Virus record (IMG/VR): IMGVR_UViG_3300037493_003812 | Location: 1-56,550 of that record | Strand: one strand, 5' to 3' | From: a virus | DNA: 56,550 nucleotides | Part shown: one piece after another, positions 6,343-13,885 of the stretch | Layout of the letters: each line of letters opens with the position of its first letter | Position numbering within the stretch: the stretch's first letter is position 1 | The notes under the pieces: generated by a model | What the model saw: the letters and a program-made list of their open reading frames with translations, nothing else | Database searches by the model: none | Told to the model about the DNA's origin: nothing | Program-made: the position numbers and the translations under genes

Positions 6343-7857
6343 TTACTTTTCCTCTGCGCACGTTGAACAGGAGCACCGAAGCCAGTGATTTTTAGTTATA
6401 ATCTTGCCGGCCTTACCACAACTTTCGCATGTAGTCTCCGACACCTTTTCAGCGGTTCTCGTAAACTGATAAATCATATCGTCTATATCACTTTCACCGT
6501 CTTCGGGATCAATATATGCACGAAGAGAATTTCCACACCAAACTCCCTTACCATTTCTTCTTACAAAGAGAGTATGATTAGGAACCGTAGCGCAGTACAC
6601 TTTTCCACTATACGTGGTCCATTGCTCAACATAAGAATTGGAATCGCGAAATGTCTTACCAGATATATTAAAACTGTTAGAATTCGTCAGCCAATTAATG
6701 CAATGACAATCGTAATTGCCGACAATGTTTCTATCTCCAACTGTTTTCTTTCTTTCCAAATTTCGAACTTGCTGATCTCGGCAAACATGACTAGAAGCAT
6801 ACCCAGCTTTTAAAATAAGCTCTTGAACATCGTCACTAAGACCCTTTGATACGGTATATAAGGTATTGGCGGTTTTACTTTTATGCCCATCGCCTCTATA
6901 AAGCCACTTTAAAAATATTTCTATTTGGTGCGGAGGAAGTTCTTTAATAAAATCGGGAGCCCTTTTGTTTTCTGCTCGGTGCTTTATATTTTTTGCACAC
7001 CATTTAGACAACTGTTGACTATAAATGTTATACACTACGGCCGGCTTATCAAGGCCAGATTTTGCGTATTTATAGCCGCAATCAGTTATAATTTTTTCCC
7101 ACGCCAATTGTTCTAGCCTTGCTTTTTCACTGCCGGAATTATCGGCACAAATTCCAACGGTATCTCCACGTTTATCAATACATCCCTCTGCGACTATAAT
7201 TCCAAGCAACGCTAACCAATTATCCATGTCAATAGTTTTATCACTAATAGTATATGTCCTGTTATATCTAGCAGTATTGGCAGAGTATTTCCAACCATTA
7301 AGAGTATAGGCATTTTCTTTTTTACCAACCCATGTAGCAGACTTTAAAAATCTTTTAGTCTTTTGAAAATATTTTTCCGGAGTGCTAAATTCCATGTCGT
7401 GAATTTTTGTATTTCCGGCTTTGTAAGCGCCCATAGAGTTTCCTTTGGCCCAAAACATATTGTGATTTGGCGTAACAAACAAGTCAACCCCTCTTGCCTG
7501 TAATTGATACATGGGACCAGAGTAATCATACGAAATTAGGTCGCTCGGCGCCTGATATTCCATAATGTGGGTGCTGGGATTTATTGTTGCGAGCAGGTCA
7601 TTCATCCCAACGTCTACAAAATACTTCCAACCATCTTTGGTTAGGACTTCTGTTTCCGTATCATAGCATCCGAACTTCTCCTTAAATTGAGAAGCAGTGA
7701 TTTGCTTTACGTTGTCATTTTCGTCAACATAGGATTGAATCTGAGAGCAAAGGTTGTCTGTTAGGTCATACCAACCGTCGCTATATTCAAACCAGAAATC
7801 TTCTGGGAACATCTTTGGGTATTTGGTAATGAGTCTAGCAGTCTTTTCTGGTGTCAT
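6343..7857 (-). CDS. Conserved phage protein with LAGLIDADG intein
   Basis: Residues 1-63 and 444-504 together form a 124-residue protein of a family common in phages: a DGWYDLTDNLCSQIQ block, a KEKFG.LR motif and a C-terminal CESCG...CSCSTC zinc site. Its function is unknown. Residues 64-443 are an intein (separate entry) inserted exactly at KEKFG/SLR. The ATG at 7857 has AGGA 6-8 nt upstream. Splicing would restore the host protein; without it the product would be cut in the middle of its most conserved stretch. Confidence 0.85.
   Translation of the reverse strand: MTPEKTARLITKYPKMFPEDFWFEYSDGWYDLTDNLCSQIQSYVDENDNVKQITASQFKEKFGCYDTETEVLTKDGWKYFVDVGMNDLLATINPSTHIMEYQAPSDLISYDYSGPMYQLQARGVDLFVTPNHNMFWAKGNSMGAYKAGNTKIHDMEFSTPEKYFQKTKRFLKSATWVGKKENAYTLNGWKYSANTARYNRTYTISDKTIDMDNWLALLGIIVAEGCIDKRGDTVGICADNSGSEKARLEQLAWEKIITDCGYKYAKSGLDKPAVVYNIYSQQLSKWCAKNIKHRAENKRAPDFIKELPPHQIEIFLKWLYRGDGHKSKTANTLYTVSKGLSDDVQELILKAGYASSHVCRDQQVRNLERKKTVGDRNIVGNYDCHCINWLTNSNSFNISGKTFRDSNSYVEQWTTYSGKVYCATVPNHTLFVRRNGKGVWCGNSLRAYIDPEDGESDIDDMIYQFTRTAEKVSETTCESCGKAGKIITKNHWLRCSCSTCAEEK
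6529..7668 (-). mobile_element. Intein with LAGLIDADG endonuclease, 380 aa
   Basis: Begins at a Cys (CYDTETEVLTKDG, block A) and has block B around VDLFVTPNHNMFWAKG. Two LAGLIDADG-like helices are present (LALLGIIVAEGC and IFLKWLYRGDGH). It ends VWCGN before Ser+1. The penultimate residue is Gly where His is usual; inteins lacking this His exist but often splice slowly or need partner changes. Boundaries are set by the flanking extein homology. Confidence 0.85.
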
Positions 7858-7865
7858 TTGTTTTC

Positions 7866-8015
7866 CTATTGTTCGTTAGCAGAAACACCTTGTCGGTATC
7901 CGGCCATATATTCTTCGGAGGCAAAGTAGTCTTGGTCAATAGGTTTGTGATTCATCCCATCGTTCAAGCCGAGGTCATACAGGTCTACATACATTTCATC
8001 ATCATCGTACATCAT
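7866..8015 (-). CDS. Small acidic protein, 49 aa
   Basis: MMYDDDEMYVDLYDLGLNDG..., with YMAGYRQG near the end. Repeated Y/G-x-x-DG patterns resemble small phage proteins of unknown role. It lies between the intein gene and a family A gene, reading in the same direction. No recognised domain. Confidence 0.6.
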   Translation of the reverse strand: MMYDDDEMYVDLYDLGLNDGMNHKPIDQDYFASEEYMAGYRQGVSANEQ

Positions 8016-8058
8016 ATACTCTTATATATTCTCGCCGGCTCAATTTCACATTATAGTC

Positions 8059-8346
8059 TTATTTGAATCGTCGGGGATGCCATTCGTCTTTAATGCCTAA
8101 TGTCTTCCGGCCATCAGGACATTTCAATATCGTTATGTCGTTAACCCAGCAACCAGTCAGGTCCGTATAGGCATTGAAATCAAATTCGTGTTTTTGGTCG
8201 CCAACTAGAACGGTCAAATAAATAGCGAAGCGGTGAGCCAAGACAATACCCTTAGTGTCTCCCGTCCCATTCCACGGAATCAACTCAGGATTTAATTCAA
8301 TAAGCGTTCCAACTGGAATTCTATGTTTTGCGACGTTAACAGTCAT
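8059..8346 (-). CDS. Family A mini-protein, 95 aa
   Basis: N-terminus IPVGTLIELNPEL; C-terminal strand WVNDITILKCPDG. Overlaps the upstream gene by 4 bp. Confidence 0.8.
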   Translation of the reverse strand: MTVNVAKHRIPVGTLIELNPELIPWNGTGDTKGIVLAHRFAIYLTVLVGDQKHEFDFNAYTDLTGCWVNDITILKCPDGRKTLGIKDEWHPRRFK

Positions 8347-8696
8347 TTACGGTCACCTGTCAATTCAGCAATATCATCAAAGCGATAACGTTCCATCGTA
8401 CCTCGACGGTATTCGTGTTCGCTATAAGCGAACGTTCCAACATAGCCTTCTGCCGTCAAGGCCTGACAAGTGTAGAGATCGAGCTTAACAACGAGAAAAG
8501 GCGCTCTCGATGGAAAATAGATGCGGCTGCTACCAGCCCCTTCCGACCAATAAAACGACGTGAGCACACTACGACACCATAGACGCTGATCTCCGACACG
8601 TACCATAAGCTGATAGAGCCGGCCAACCTTAAGGTCAAACGGATTCTTCTTAAAGCTGAATTTGTAATAATCCAGCGGCTGCTCTTCATTGCTCAT
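8343..8696 (-). CDS. Family A mini-protein, 117 aa, leaderless
   Basis: N-terminal 20-residue extension, then DLKVGRLYQLMVR and PFLVVKLDLYT. The ATG is 6 nt after the -10 hexamer. Confidence 0.8.
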   Translation of the reverse strand: MSNEEQPLDYYKFSFKKNPFDLKVGRLYQLMVRVGDQRLWCRSVLTSFYWSEGAGSSRIYFPSRAPFLVVKLDLYTCQALTAEGYVGTFAYSEHEYRRGTMERYRFDDIAELTGDRK

Positions 8697-8702
8697 AGGA
8701 CT

Positions 8703-8731
8703 ATTATACCAGAATTCTTTTGATATTTAAA
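8703..8731 (-). promoter_or_regulatory. Leaderless promoter for 8343-8696
   Basis: -35 TTTAAA, 17-nt spacer, TGGTATAAT; ATG 6 nt downstream. Confidence 0.85.
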
Positions 8732-8735
8732 CTAA

Positions 8736-9031
8736 TTAGTCGTCTTTAACTTCGATGAAATTCTGGCGCCCCAAATATGTCAGGTTAATCCATCCCATAG
8801 TACCATCGTCCATCACTACTTTATAGAAAGAGGCATCTTGTGGACTGTCGTGATTTGAAGCCACGACCATAATCGTGCTCCCCGGAACTTCCACTAAAAT
8901 TGAATGCCTACCGGCCTTCCCGGTCCGAGCCTTGGTGGTCATTTCGCTGTCATCTGTGTGCATGGCATACGGACTGACGCCCCTACGTATTGATAAAGAT
9001 GACCGACCTTAAACCGTGCTCTACTATTCAT
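8736..9031 (-). pseudogene. Family A gene split by a -1 frameshift
   Basis: The ATG at 9031 (another at 9034) opens a frame with the family N-terminus FKVGHLYQYVG, which stops at 8939. The remaining family pattern (SILVEVPGSTIMVVAS, FYKVVMDDGTMGW) is in the -1 frame down to 8736. The two frames overlap at a GGGG run near 8985; one extra G would join them as YQYVGGVSPYAM. The total length is one base short of a whole frame. Read alone, the downstream frame would start at 8963. Confidence 0.7.
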
Positions 9032-9341
9032 CATCGGTATACCATTCCTCTTCGTCAAAGGTTGTCTTGGCCACTGCTCTATCAATCACAGAGGTTTCTG
9101 GGATTGTAGGTTTCTCTGGGTCTTCAAGTTCTAACAGGTCTCTATTTGGAATCCAGTATTTGCGCCCTTCAAGGATGACTTCGCTCTTAAAGCCGCAAAA
9201 GTCTTTATCGACCAAAATCACGATATTGTAAAAATCTAGTGGATGGGTTTCTCTCGTTGGTGCGACGCCTCTCGGCAGCGAAGGGTCAAAGTTGGTTGGA
9301 TACTGCGGGACGTACTTATAGAGTTTTCCAATCGTTGTCAT
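9024..9341 (-). CDS. Family A mini-protein, 105 aa
   Basis: N-terminus MTTIGKLYKYVPQYP, C-terminal strand SEVILEGRKYWIPNRDL, then an acidic 35-residue tail (EEEWYTDDE). Confidence 0.8.
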   Translation of the reverse strand: MTTIGKLYKYVPQYPTNFDPSLPRGVAPTRETHPLDFYNIVILVDKDFCGFKSEVILEGRKYWIPNRDLLELEDPEKPTIPETSVIDRAVAKTTFDEEEWYTDDE

Positions 9342-9592
9342 TTGTTATTCCATTCATCATAAAAGCCTTCATCGAAGGAAGAAGGGCCGATCTCACCCTC
9401 TTCATTGATTTGAAATAAGTCGCTATTGCTAACGAGATACTGTTGCCCATTGATGAGCATCACACTATCGGAATCGTTTCTTTCGAGAATAAGCACTAGA
9501 CATTCATATTGAAGCGGGTCGTTCTCAACCGTTGTATTCCAATTGATGATTGGAAAGGCTGGACTATATTTATAGAGCGTGCCGGGATTCAT
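9338..9592 (-). CDS. Family A mini-protein, 84 aa
   Basis: N-terminus MNPGTLYKYSPAFP, C-terminal strand SVMLINGQQYLVSNSDL and an acidic tail. Close paralogue of the adjacent 9024-9341 gene (LYKY.P, acidic C-terminus). Confidence 0.8.
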   Translation of the reverse strand: MNPGTLYKYSPAFPIINWNTTVENDPLQYECLVLILERNDSDSVMLINGQQYLVSNSDLFQINEEGEIGPSSFDEGFYDEWNNK

Positions 9593-9593
9593 T

Positions 9594-9938
9594 TTATTCC
9601 CCGTCCTTCTTTCTTTGTTTTAAGGCGTGCTCGAATTCAATGGGGCTTGCCCCGGAACAAATATACGTGATTTTATCACCAAGAAGAATTTTGAGGCACA
9701 CGAGGTCATCACCGGGGAAGCACATGCCGCTACGCTCGACGTGGCGCTCTTCCAAAATCACAAAAGGCATATCTGGAAAAACAATTACTTCTCGATTTGC
9801 TTCGTTGTTTGAATAAGACGAATGAGCAAGACCACCGTCCAGCGCATCGAGCGGTGCAGCGAACAACCAGGCGGCCTTGCTTACCACGCAAAGTTTTCCG
9901 ATTAAGTCTTTCAAGTGTTGATGCTTTTCGCTGTTCAT
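9594..9938 (-). CDS. Family A mini-protein, 114 aa, leaderless
   Basis: N-terminus LIGKLCVVSKAA, middle MPFVILEERH, C-terminus KILLGDKITYIC. Start 6 nt after TATACT. Confidence 0.8.
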   Translation of the reverse strand: MNSEKHQHLKDLIGKLCVVSKAAWLFAAPLDALDGGLAHSSYSNNEANREVIVFPDMPFVILEERHVERSGMCFPGDDLVCLKILLGDKITYICSGASPIEFEHALKQRKKDGE

Positions 9939-9944
9939 ATATTC

Positions 9945-9973
9945 AGTATATCTAATTATTGTCGAAATTTAAA
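9945..9973 (-). promoter_or_regulatory. Leaderless promoter for 9594-9938
   Basis: -35 TTTAAA, 17-nt spacer, TATACT; ATG 6 nt downstream. Confidence 0.8.
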
Positions 9974-10058
9974 CTGATAATAGCAGAATGCCCCACTGGC
10001 CGATTTGGCGAGCAGGGCGAATTGTTCGAATTTGTTTTGGAGACGCTATTAGACTGGC

Positions 10059-10421
10059 TTAACCTGTACGATTGTGCGGCGAGCCTTCCACTATTTCATT
10101 TCCATTTGCCAGACTGAGATGAACGGGGCCATGGACTCCGCTTGGCTCTGCTCGTCGGCTGAGTATCCGTATTGGATGACCAGGCTGGTCTTGAATTTCA
10201 TCGCCATACCGGCCAACCTTGACTTCGCACGCCTCGCAGAAGCGATAACCCTTCTTTACCAGAGCGGCACGCTCTTTCACGATGAGAGCCTCCTTAAGGG
10301 CAGACTCCTCGAAAGTCAGGCTGGTCAGCTTCGTTTGAACGCTCTTAAGCGCCTTGGTCAGCTGAACCTTGGTCATTGAGGATGGGGTCATCTGCACCGT
10401 AACGGTCTTCTTCGTCTTCAT
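10059..10421 (-). CDS. Coiled-coil leaderless protein, up to 120 aa
   Basis: Starts MKTKKTVTVQ. Residues 15-55 form a heptad-rich helix, followed by GYRFCEACEVKVG. From about residue 75 on, the composition (HPIRILSRRAEPSG) looks out of frame, while the +1 frame reads AMKFKTSLVIQYGYSADEQS and stops at 10091. A frameshift near 10195-10215 is possible but there is no clear homopolymer. Unknown function. Confidence 0.6.
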   Translation of the reverse strand: MKTKKTVTVQMTPSSMTKVQLTKALKSVQTKLTSLTFEESALKEALIVKERAALVKKGYRFCEACEVKVGRYGDEIQDQPGHPIRILSRRAEPSGVHGPVHLSLANGNEIVEGSPHNRTG

Positions 10422-10427
10422 ATATTC

Positions 10428-10456
10428 ATTATAACAAAATTCTCTCGCCTTTTAAA
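10428..10456 (-). promoter_or_regulatory. Leaderless promoter for 10059-10421
   Basis: -35 TTTAAA, 17-nt spacer, TATAAT; ATG 6 nt downstream. Confidence 0.85.
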
Positions 10457-10468
10457 GTATTTAACCGG

Positions 10469-10660
10469 CCTCCCTGTCGATTTCTTTCACTTATTTTGAG
10501 GCTTCCGGTCCCGGCCGAGCCGCCAGGACCGTTCCAGAGCTCTCAGGCGCACTAGGAGTCGTCCGACGCTCAGAAGAGCTCCAGGACGCTCTGGGAGCGC
10601 CAGAAAAGGCTTAGAACGGTGAAGGTCCTGGCGCACACTTTCAGCGTAGAAAGGTATCAA
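10469..10660. other. GC-rich structured element, copy I
   Basis: Between a terminator and a promoter, with no gene. GCCAGGACC (10522) pairs with GGTCCTGGC (10624), and CGTTC with GAACG just inside, closing a long stem-loop. Two blocks are shared with copy II at 11894: 30 bp at 10469-10498 and 35 bp at 10522-10556. Could be a structured RNA or a DNA element upstream of the promoter. Confidence 0.6.
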
Positions 10661-10667
10661 ATTGATA

Positions 10668-10694
10668 CAAAAAAACCGCCCTGGTCGGGGCGGT
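10668..10694 (-). terminator. Terminator after 10734-10958
   Basis: On the minus strand ACCGCCCC-GACC-AGGGCGGT followed by a run of T. Confidence 0.85.
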
Positions 10695-10733
10695 TCATTT
10701 TACAGCTTTACTGAATTTATAGGGAGAGAAGAA

Positions 10734-10958
10734 TTACAGCGCAGTGCTCGGCCACGGACGATCACGCCGCACTAGACGGGCAAGATGGTCACGAACGTAT
10801 CCCATACGGGAGGCACAATCGCCGCCGAAGAACATCGGACCACGCCGACGCTCCTCATAGGTCGGAATCGTTCCAGCCCAGACGGCCCCAAGGTTCTCCA
10901 AAAATTCGAAATATTCGTTGGTCGAAAGCGTTGCGGTGTTCATCGTCGTCGTCTTCAT
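10734..10958 (-). CDS. Unknown leaderless protein, 74 aa
   Basis: MKTTTMNTATLSTNEYFEFL start, then a basic region ending RRDRPWPSTAL. Own promoter and terminator, so a monocistronic unit. No recognised domain. Confidence 0.7.
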   Translation of the reverse strand: MKTTTMNTATLSTNEYFEFLENLGAVWAGTIPTYEERRRGPMFFGGDCASRMGYVRDHLARLVRRDRPWPSTAL

Positions 10959-10964
10959 AGATTC

Positions 10965-10993
10965 ATTATACCGAATTGAGAGCCGAATTTAAA
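10965..10993 (-). promoter_or_regulatory. Leaderless promoter for 10734-10958
   Basis: -35 TTTAAA, 17-nt spacer, TATAAT; ATG 6 nt downstream. Confidence 0.85.
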
Positions 10994-11006
10994 GTCTTAA
11001 ATCGAT

Positions 11007-11234
11007 TTACTTCTGGCGGCGGCCCTTAGGGAGCGGGAACTTTCCTTGAATCTGTCCGCAATCCATACAGAACGCAATTTCAACGTAATCCATATCCTCG
11101 CCAATTCCCTTGCCAGTGGGAACGTAACCCTCTTGCCACTCGCCGCCTGCGGTACGCCAGGAGCAGAGATCAGAGCACTTCGCACACACTTCCAGAATAC
11201 GACTGGAACCACATTTACACTCGGTCGTTTTCAT
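11007..11234 (-). CDS. Zinc-binding phage protein, 75 aa
   Basis: Leaderless MKTTECKCGSSRILEVCAKC, then SDLC, EGYVPTGKGIGEDMDYVEI and FCMDCGQIQGKFP. The CxCGS, CxxCSDLC and CxxCGQIQG elements match a small conserved phage/bacterial family with two knuckles. Its function is not known to me. Confidence 0.8.
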   Translation of the reverse strand: MKTTECKCGSSRILEVCAKCSDLCSWRTAGGEWQEGYVPTGKGIGEDMDYVEIAFCMDCGQIQGKFPLPKGRRQK

Positions 11235-11240
11235 ATATTC

Positions 11241-11269
11241 ATTATACCAGAATGTTTGCCGATTTTAAA
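11241..11269 (-). promoter_or_regulatory. Leaderless promoter for 11007-11234
   Basis: -35 TTTAAA preceded by TTAC, 17-nt spacer, TGGTATAAT; ATG 6 nt downstream. Close to the consensus of the whole set. Confidence 0.9.
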
Positions 11270-11309
11270 GTAATTAAAGCCAGGGATTTCCTGGCTTTCT
11301 TCGATTACT

Positions 11310-11636
11310 TCAAGCCTTGATCGTGAGCCTCGTGCCACGGACGAAAGAACGCTCGGCCCAGCCGTCTTCGCTCTCTGTCCAGGTCAAATACAATCGTCCC
11401 AGGTAGGCTTCACGTCCGATCACGGTTTTGTAATCTCCCTCACGGAAGATGCGGTCGCCGACCTTGATATCTTCGACCTTGACAACCTTCTTACCCTTCG
11501 CCGCCCTAGACTCGGCGAGCCTCTTCGTGCTTAGCCGCTCCAGGCGCTTTTCGAGCTTGATCTCCTCAGAGCGAAGGTTGCGCTGTTCGGTGCGGATTGC
11601 CGTGAGGCGGGCGTTGATCTCTTTCGTCGTCTTCAT
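11310..11636 (-). CDS. Coiled-coil leaderless protein, 108 aa
   Basis: Residues 3-45 are a charged heptad helix (RTEQRNLRSEEIKLEKRLER). Residues 50-105 read KVEDIKVGDRIF...YKTVIGREAYLGRLYLTW, a beta-rich domain reminiscent of small SH3-like folds. Unknown function. Confidence 0.75.
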   Translation of the reverse strand: MKTTKEINARLTAIRTEQRNLRSEEIKLEKRLERLSTKRLAESRAAKGKKVVKVEDIKVGDRIFREGDYKTVIGREAYLGRLYLTWTESEDGWAERSFVRGTRLTIKA

Positions 11637-11642
11637 ATACTT

Positions 11643-11671
11643 AGTATACCAGGGTTTTACGGGGATTTAAA
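11643..11671 (-). promoter_or_regulatory. Leaderless promoter for 11310-11636
   Basis: -35 TTTAAA, 17-nt spacer, TGGTATACT; ATG 6 nt downstream. Confidence 0.85.
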
Positions 11672-11678
11672 GGGATTA

Positions 11679-11846
11679 TCAGGTAATCGATCCGGCGTAC
11701 TTAATGATCGCATAGCGCTCTGAGTCTGGCATGTCGTTCCATTTCTTGCCAGAAATCCCCAGAAAGAAATTGATCAGGGCATAGCCGATCTTAAGCCGCT
11801 TCTGGATCGGGTCAAACTTCGGATCGAGGATCATCGTCTTGTTCAT
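11679..11846 (-). CDS. Unknown leaderless protein, 55 aa
   Basis: MNKTMILDPKFDPIQKRLKI, then GYALINFFLGISGKKW and a short C-terminal helix. The promoter geometry (ATG 6 nt past TATACT) supports it as a gene. No domain recognised. Confidence 0.7.
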   Translation of the reverse strand: MNKTMILDPKFDPIQKRLKIGYALINFFLGISGKKWNDMPDSERYAIIKYAGSIT

Positions 11847-11852
11847 ACTCTT

Positions 11853-11881
11853 AGTATACCAAAAAGATGCCCGATTTTAAA
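11853..11881 (-). promoter_or_regulatory. Leaderless promoter for 11679-11846
   Basis: -35 TTTAAA, 17-nt spacer, TGGTATACT; ATG 6 nt downstream. Confidence 0.85.
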
Positions 11882-11893
11882 GTAATAAGCCAC

Positions 11894-12135
11894 CCTCCCT
11901 GTCGATTTCTTTCACTTATTTTGCGGGCCCCAGGCGGCGCCAGGACCGTTCCAGAGCTCTCAGGCGCACTAGGGGTCGCCCGTGGGATCCAGGCGCCTCC
12001 TAGAGCCTCCCAGGCCCGTGCTAAGAGCACGGGCGACCCTCTAGGTCGTTCCTGCGTTCCGCAGGAATCTAGGGCAAGAAAAGGCGTATAAAGGCGAGCG
12101 TTTCGGTGCGAGGAACCTATGGGAAAACAGACGCA
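11894..12135. other. GC-rich structured element, copy II
   Basis: No gene. It shares a 30-bp block (11894-11923) and a 35-bp block (11939-11973) with copy I, in the same order and the same place relative to terminator and promoter. GGGTCGCCCGTG (11973) pairs with CACGGGCGACCC (12028). CCTGCGTTCCGCAGG is a further hairpin. Confidence 0.6.
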
Positions 12136-12146
12136 AAAACCCCAAT

Positions 12147-12168
12147 AAAAAAGCCGCCTTTCGGCAGC
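12147..12168 (-). terminator. Terminator after 12233-12616
   Basis: Minus strand GCTGCCGAAAGGCGGC followed by TTTTTT. Confidence 0.8.
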
Positions 12169-12232
12169 TTGTCTCATTCTTAGAATTTACACCAGGAGTG
12201 TATTATGCTGGCATCGTACCAGCGGTCTCGTC

Positions 12233-12616
12233 TCAGGCAGAGACCTTCGTGGTGCGAACACCAACACGCTTACGACCAAGCATCATTTCTACGTTCAAGG
12301 CCGGCTTTCGCTCGGTCATAATCTCACGTTCAAGGTCATGCGCTTCCGTCTTCCCACGGACGACCGCCAGAAGTTCGTGCGTGAAGTTCTCAGGACCATG
12401 CTCACGGATGGCAACCTGTAGCGGGAACGTGCGCCCTTCCACCAGCGCATGATAAGTGTGCTTCTGCCAGCGAGACTTGACGCTCTTAAGGTATGCCCGA
12501 CCAAGGGCGACCGTGATGCCGATGTATTCCTCGCCCGTGATATCGCACACGATTGAATATACGCAATGATTGCGATCAGTCCTGCGCTTCCGACATCCAT
12601 TTCTTCCGGTCTTCAT
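12233..12616 (-). CDS. GIY-YIG nuclease, 127 aa
   Basis: VYSIVCDITGEEYIGIT carries the two GIY-YIG core strands. The catalytic Arg is likely in KSRWQKH, and the metal-binding Glu in EREIMTERKPALNVE. Such single-domain nucleases in phages are usually free-standing homing endonucleases or DNA repair nucleases. No DNA-binding repeat is attached here, unlike the GIY-YIG gene at 47458. Monocistronic, with its own promoter and terminator. Confidence 0.8.
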   Translation of the reverse strand: MKTGRNGCRKRRTDRNHCVYSIVCDITGEEYIGITVALGRAYLKSVKSRWQKHTYHALVEGRTFPLQVAIREHGPENFTHELLAVVRGKTEAHDLEREIMTERKPALNVEMMLGRKRVGVRTTKVSA

Positions 12617-12623
12617 ACTTACT

Positions 12624-12652
12624 AGTATACCAAGATTCAGACCGAATTTAAA
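12624..12652 (-). promoter_or_regulatory. Leaderless promoter for 12233-12616
   Basis: -35 TTTAAA, 17-nt spacer, TGGTATACT; ATG 7 nt downstream. Confidence 0.8.
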
Positions 12653-12673
12653 CCAATTGATTCCTTAATGATT

Positions 12674-13504
12674 TCAAGCACTTAGAGCGGCTCGGTAAGC
12701 CTCCAACGAGGCTCTGCCGTTAGCTAAGTCATCTGGATGGTCAGACCAACGATTCAACTTACGGCGATTTTCGGCAATGAGAAGAGGTTGTAAATTGTCA
12801 AGCGCCCAGCATTCTTTTATTTGTGGGTCTTCTAAGGAAGAAAAACTGAACCAGCTAACCGGTCGCTTGTGATCAATTTCCCACACTTTTCCTAGGCCAT
12901 CCCACGTTAAGCCTTTTTCTGAGAGCAGTTGGTCAAAATGAGCCTTAAGATCTTCCACTGTATAACCCGCCAAGGTTTCCCATTTCCGTTTATTTTTAGA
13001 TACCCGGCTGGTTTTCAACGAACTAGCTATGCTTCCGCTCATCATCGCATATAGATGACGGAGCGTGCTACTGGTGCGATAGTTTCGATGCCAAGCATTG
13101 ATGCGCCCTCGGTTAACGGCTCTGTATACTTTAAGAGTCATTTTGAATTCTTCTGTATTTCGGCACTTATTATTGCAAACTTTACCTTTTTCCGACCGAT
13201 GCCATTTCTTTTTCGTAGAGTCATAAGAGACTGGATTCGCCAATCGGTAATCAAGTATCTTCTGATAGTTGCATTTCTTACACGCCGCACGCACGCCATA
13301 AAGCCCTTTACTGTCTTTATGGTAATCGCAAACAGATTTAAGCTCTTTGCAAATCACGCATATTTTGCTCTTGTCTAATTCAAGAGCGTTGCGTCTCGAC
13401 CGAATGCATAATTTACAGCGCTTCGTGAAACCCGAAGACGTGTATTTGTCTTTATTGAACTCCGTTTCATCTTTTTCTATATGGCATTTCGAGCATGTTT
13501 TCAT
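12674..13504 (-). CDS. HNH homing endonuclease, 276 aa
   Basis: N-terminal zinc knuckles MKTCSKCHIEKDETEF, CKLC, KICVICKEL and CKKCNYQK cover residues 1-85. The C-terminal HNH core reads WEIDHKRPVSWF...CWALDNLQPLLIAENRRK at about 205-255. This arrangement is typical of phage free-standing HNH endonucleases. A TATACT box lies 7 nt before the ATG but without a good -35, so the element may carry its own weak promoter. Confidence 0.9.
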   Translation of the reverse strand: MKTCSKCHIEKDETEFNKDKYTSSGFTKRCKLCIRSRRNALELDKSKICVICKELKSVCDYHKDSKGLYGVRAACKKCNYQKILDYRLANPVSYDSTKKKWHRSEKGKVCNNKCRNTEEFKMTLKVYRAVNRGRINAWHRNYRTSSTLRHLYAMMSGSIASSLKTSRVSKNKRKWETLAGYTVEDLKAHFDQLLSEKGLTWDGLGKVWEIDHKRPVSWFSFSSLEDPQIKECWALDNLQPLLIAENRRKLNRWSDHPDDLANGRASLEAYRAALSA

Positions 13505-13550
13505 ACGGATAAGTATATGATTTGCTTAAATTAATGCCTAAAAAGAACGC

Positions 13551-13579
13551 AAAAAGCCTCCAAAGTTTCCCTTGGAGGC
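13551..13579 (-). terminator. Terminator after 13599
   Basis: Minus strand GCCTCCAA-8 nt loop-TTGGAGGC then TTTTT. Confidence 0.85.
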
Positions 13580-13598
13580 CGACACTTAATTTGTTCGA

Positions 13599-13863
13599 TT
13601 AACGTCTTTCATTGAAAGTATAATCGGCGCCTTCATAGCTTGCGCAGCTTGGATTATTAAATCGCACTTTGGCTGCAATTTGCTCTTTACTTTCACGCAC
13701 GTAGTTCTCTGCGCCAACGTAATCATTGTCGAAGCGCTGGCGCTCGGCATGAGACCTTATTTCAAATCCAAGACCGGAATTAGGACCGTCCATCGCCTCG
13801 TCAAACTCCGCTTGACATTCTAGGCAGAACCCGTCCCTGACAGAAAGGACAGGGGGTGAGCAA
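13599..13863 (-). pseudogene. Zinc-ribbon protein, probably frameshifted
   Basis: An in-frame ATG at 13793 gives 64 aa, but the frame stays open upstream and encodes FCLECQAEFDEAMDG, a zinc-ribbon half. The matching CPFC lies in the next frame (LTPCPFCQGR, from a TTG at 13863). The frames meet at a GGG run near 13817; removing one G gives CPFCQGRFCLEC. Either a one-base insertion, or the gene simply starts at 13793. Downstream of it is a terminator. Confidence 0.5.
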
Positions 13864-13885
13864 TTCCAGTCTCTTGCTGAGAAAT

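Noticed and set aside
10059-10140. Frameshift in the C-terminal part of the 10059 gene
   Set aside because: The +1 frame looks more protein-like but there is no homopolymer and no paralogue to anchor the claim; kept only as a remark.
11851-12177. Overlapping frames on both strands across GC-rich element II
   Set aside because: They cross the promoter, the terminator and the repeat blocks and have Arg/Pro-rich products typical of GC-rich non-coding DNA.
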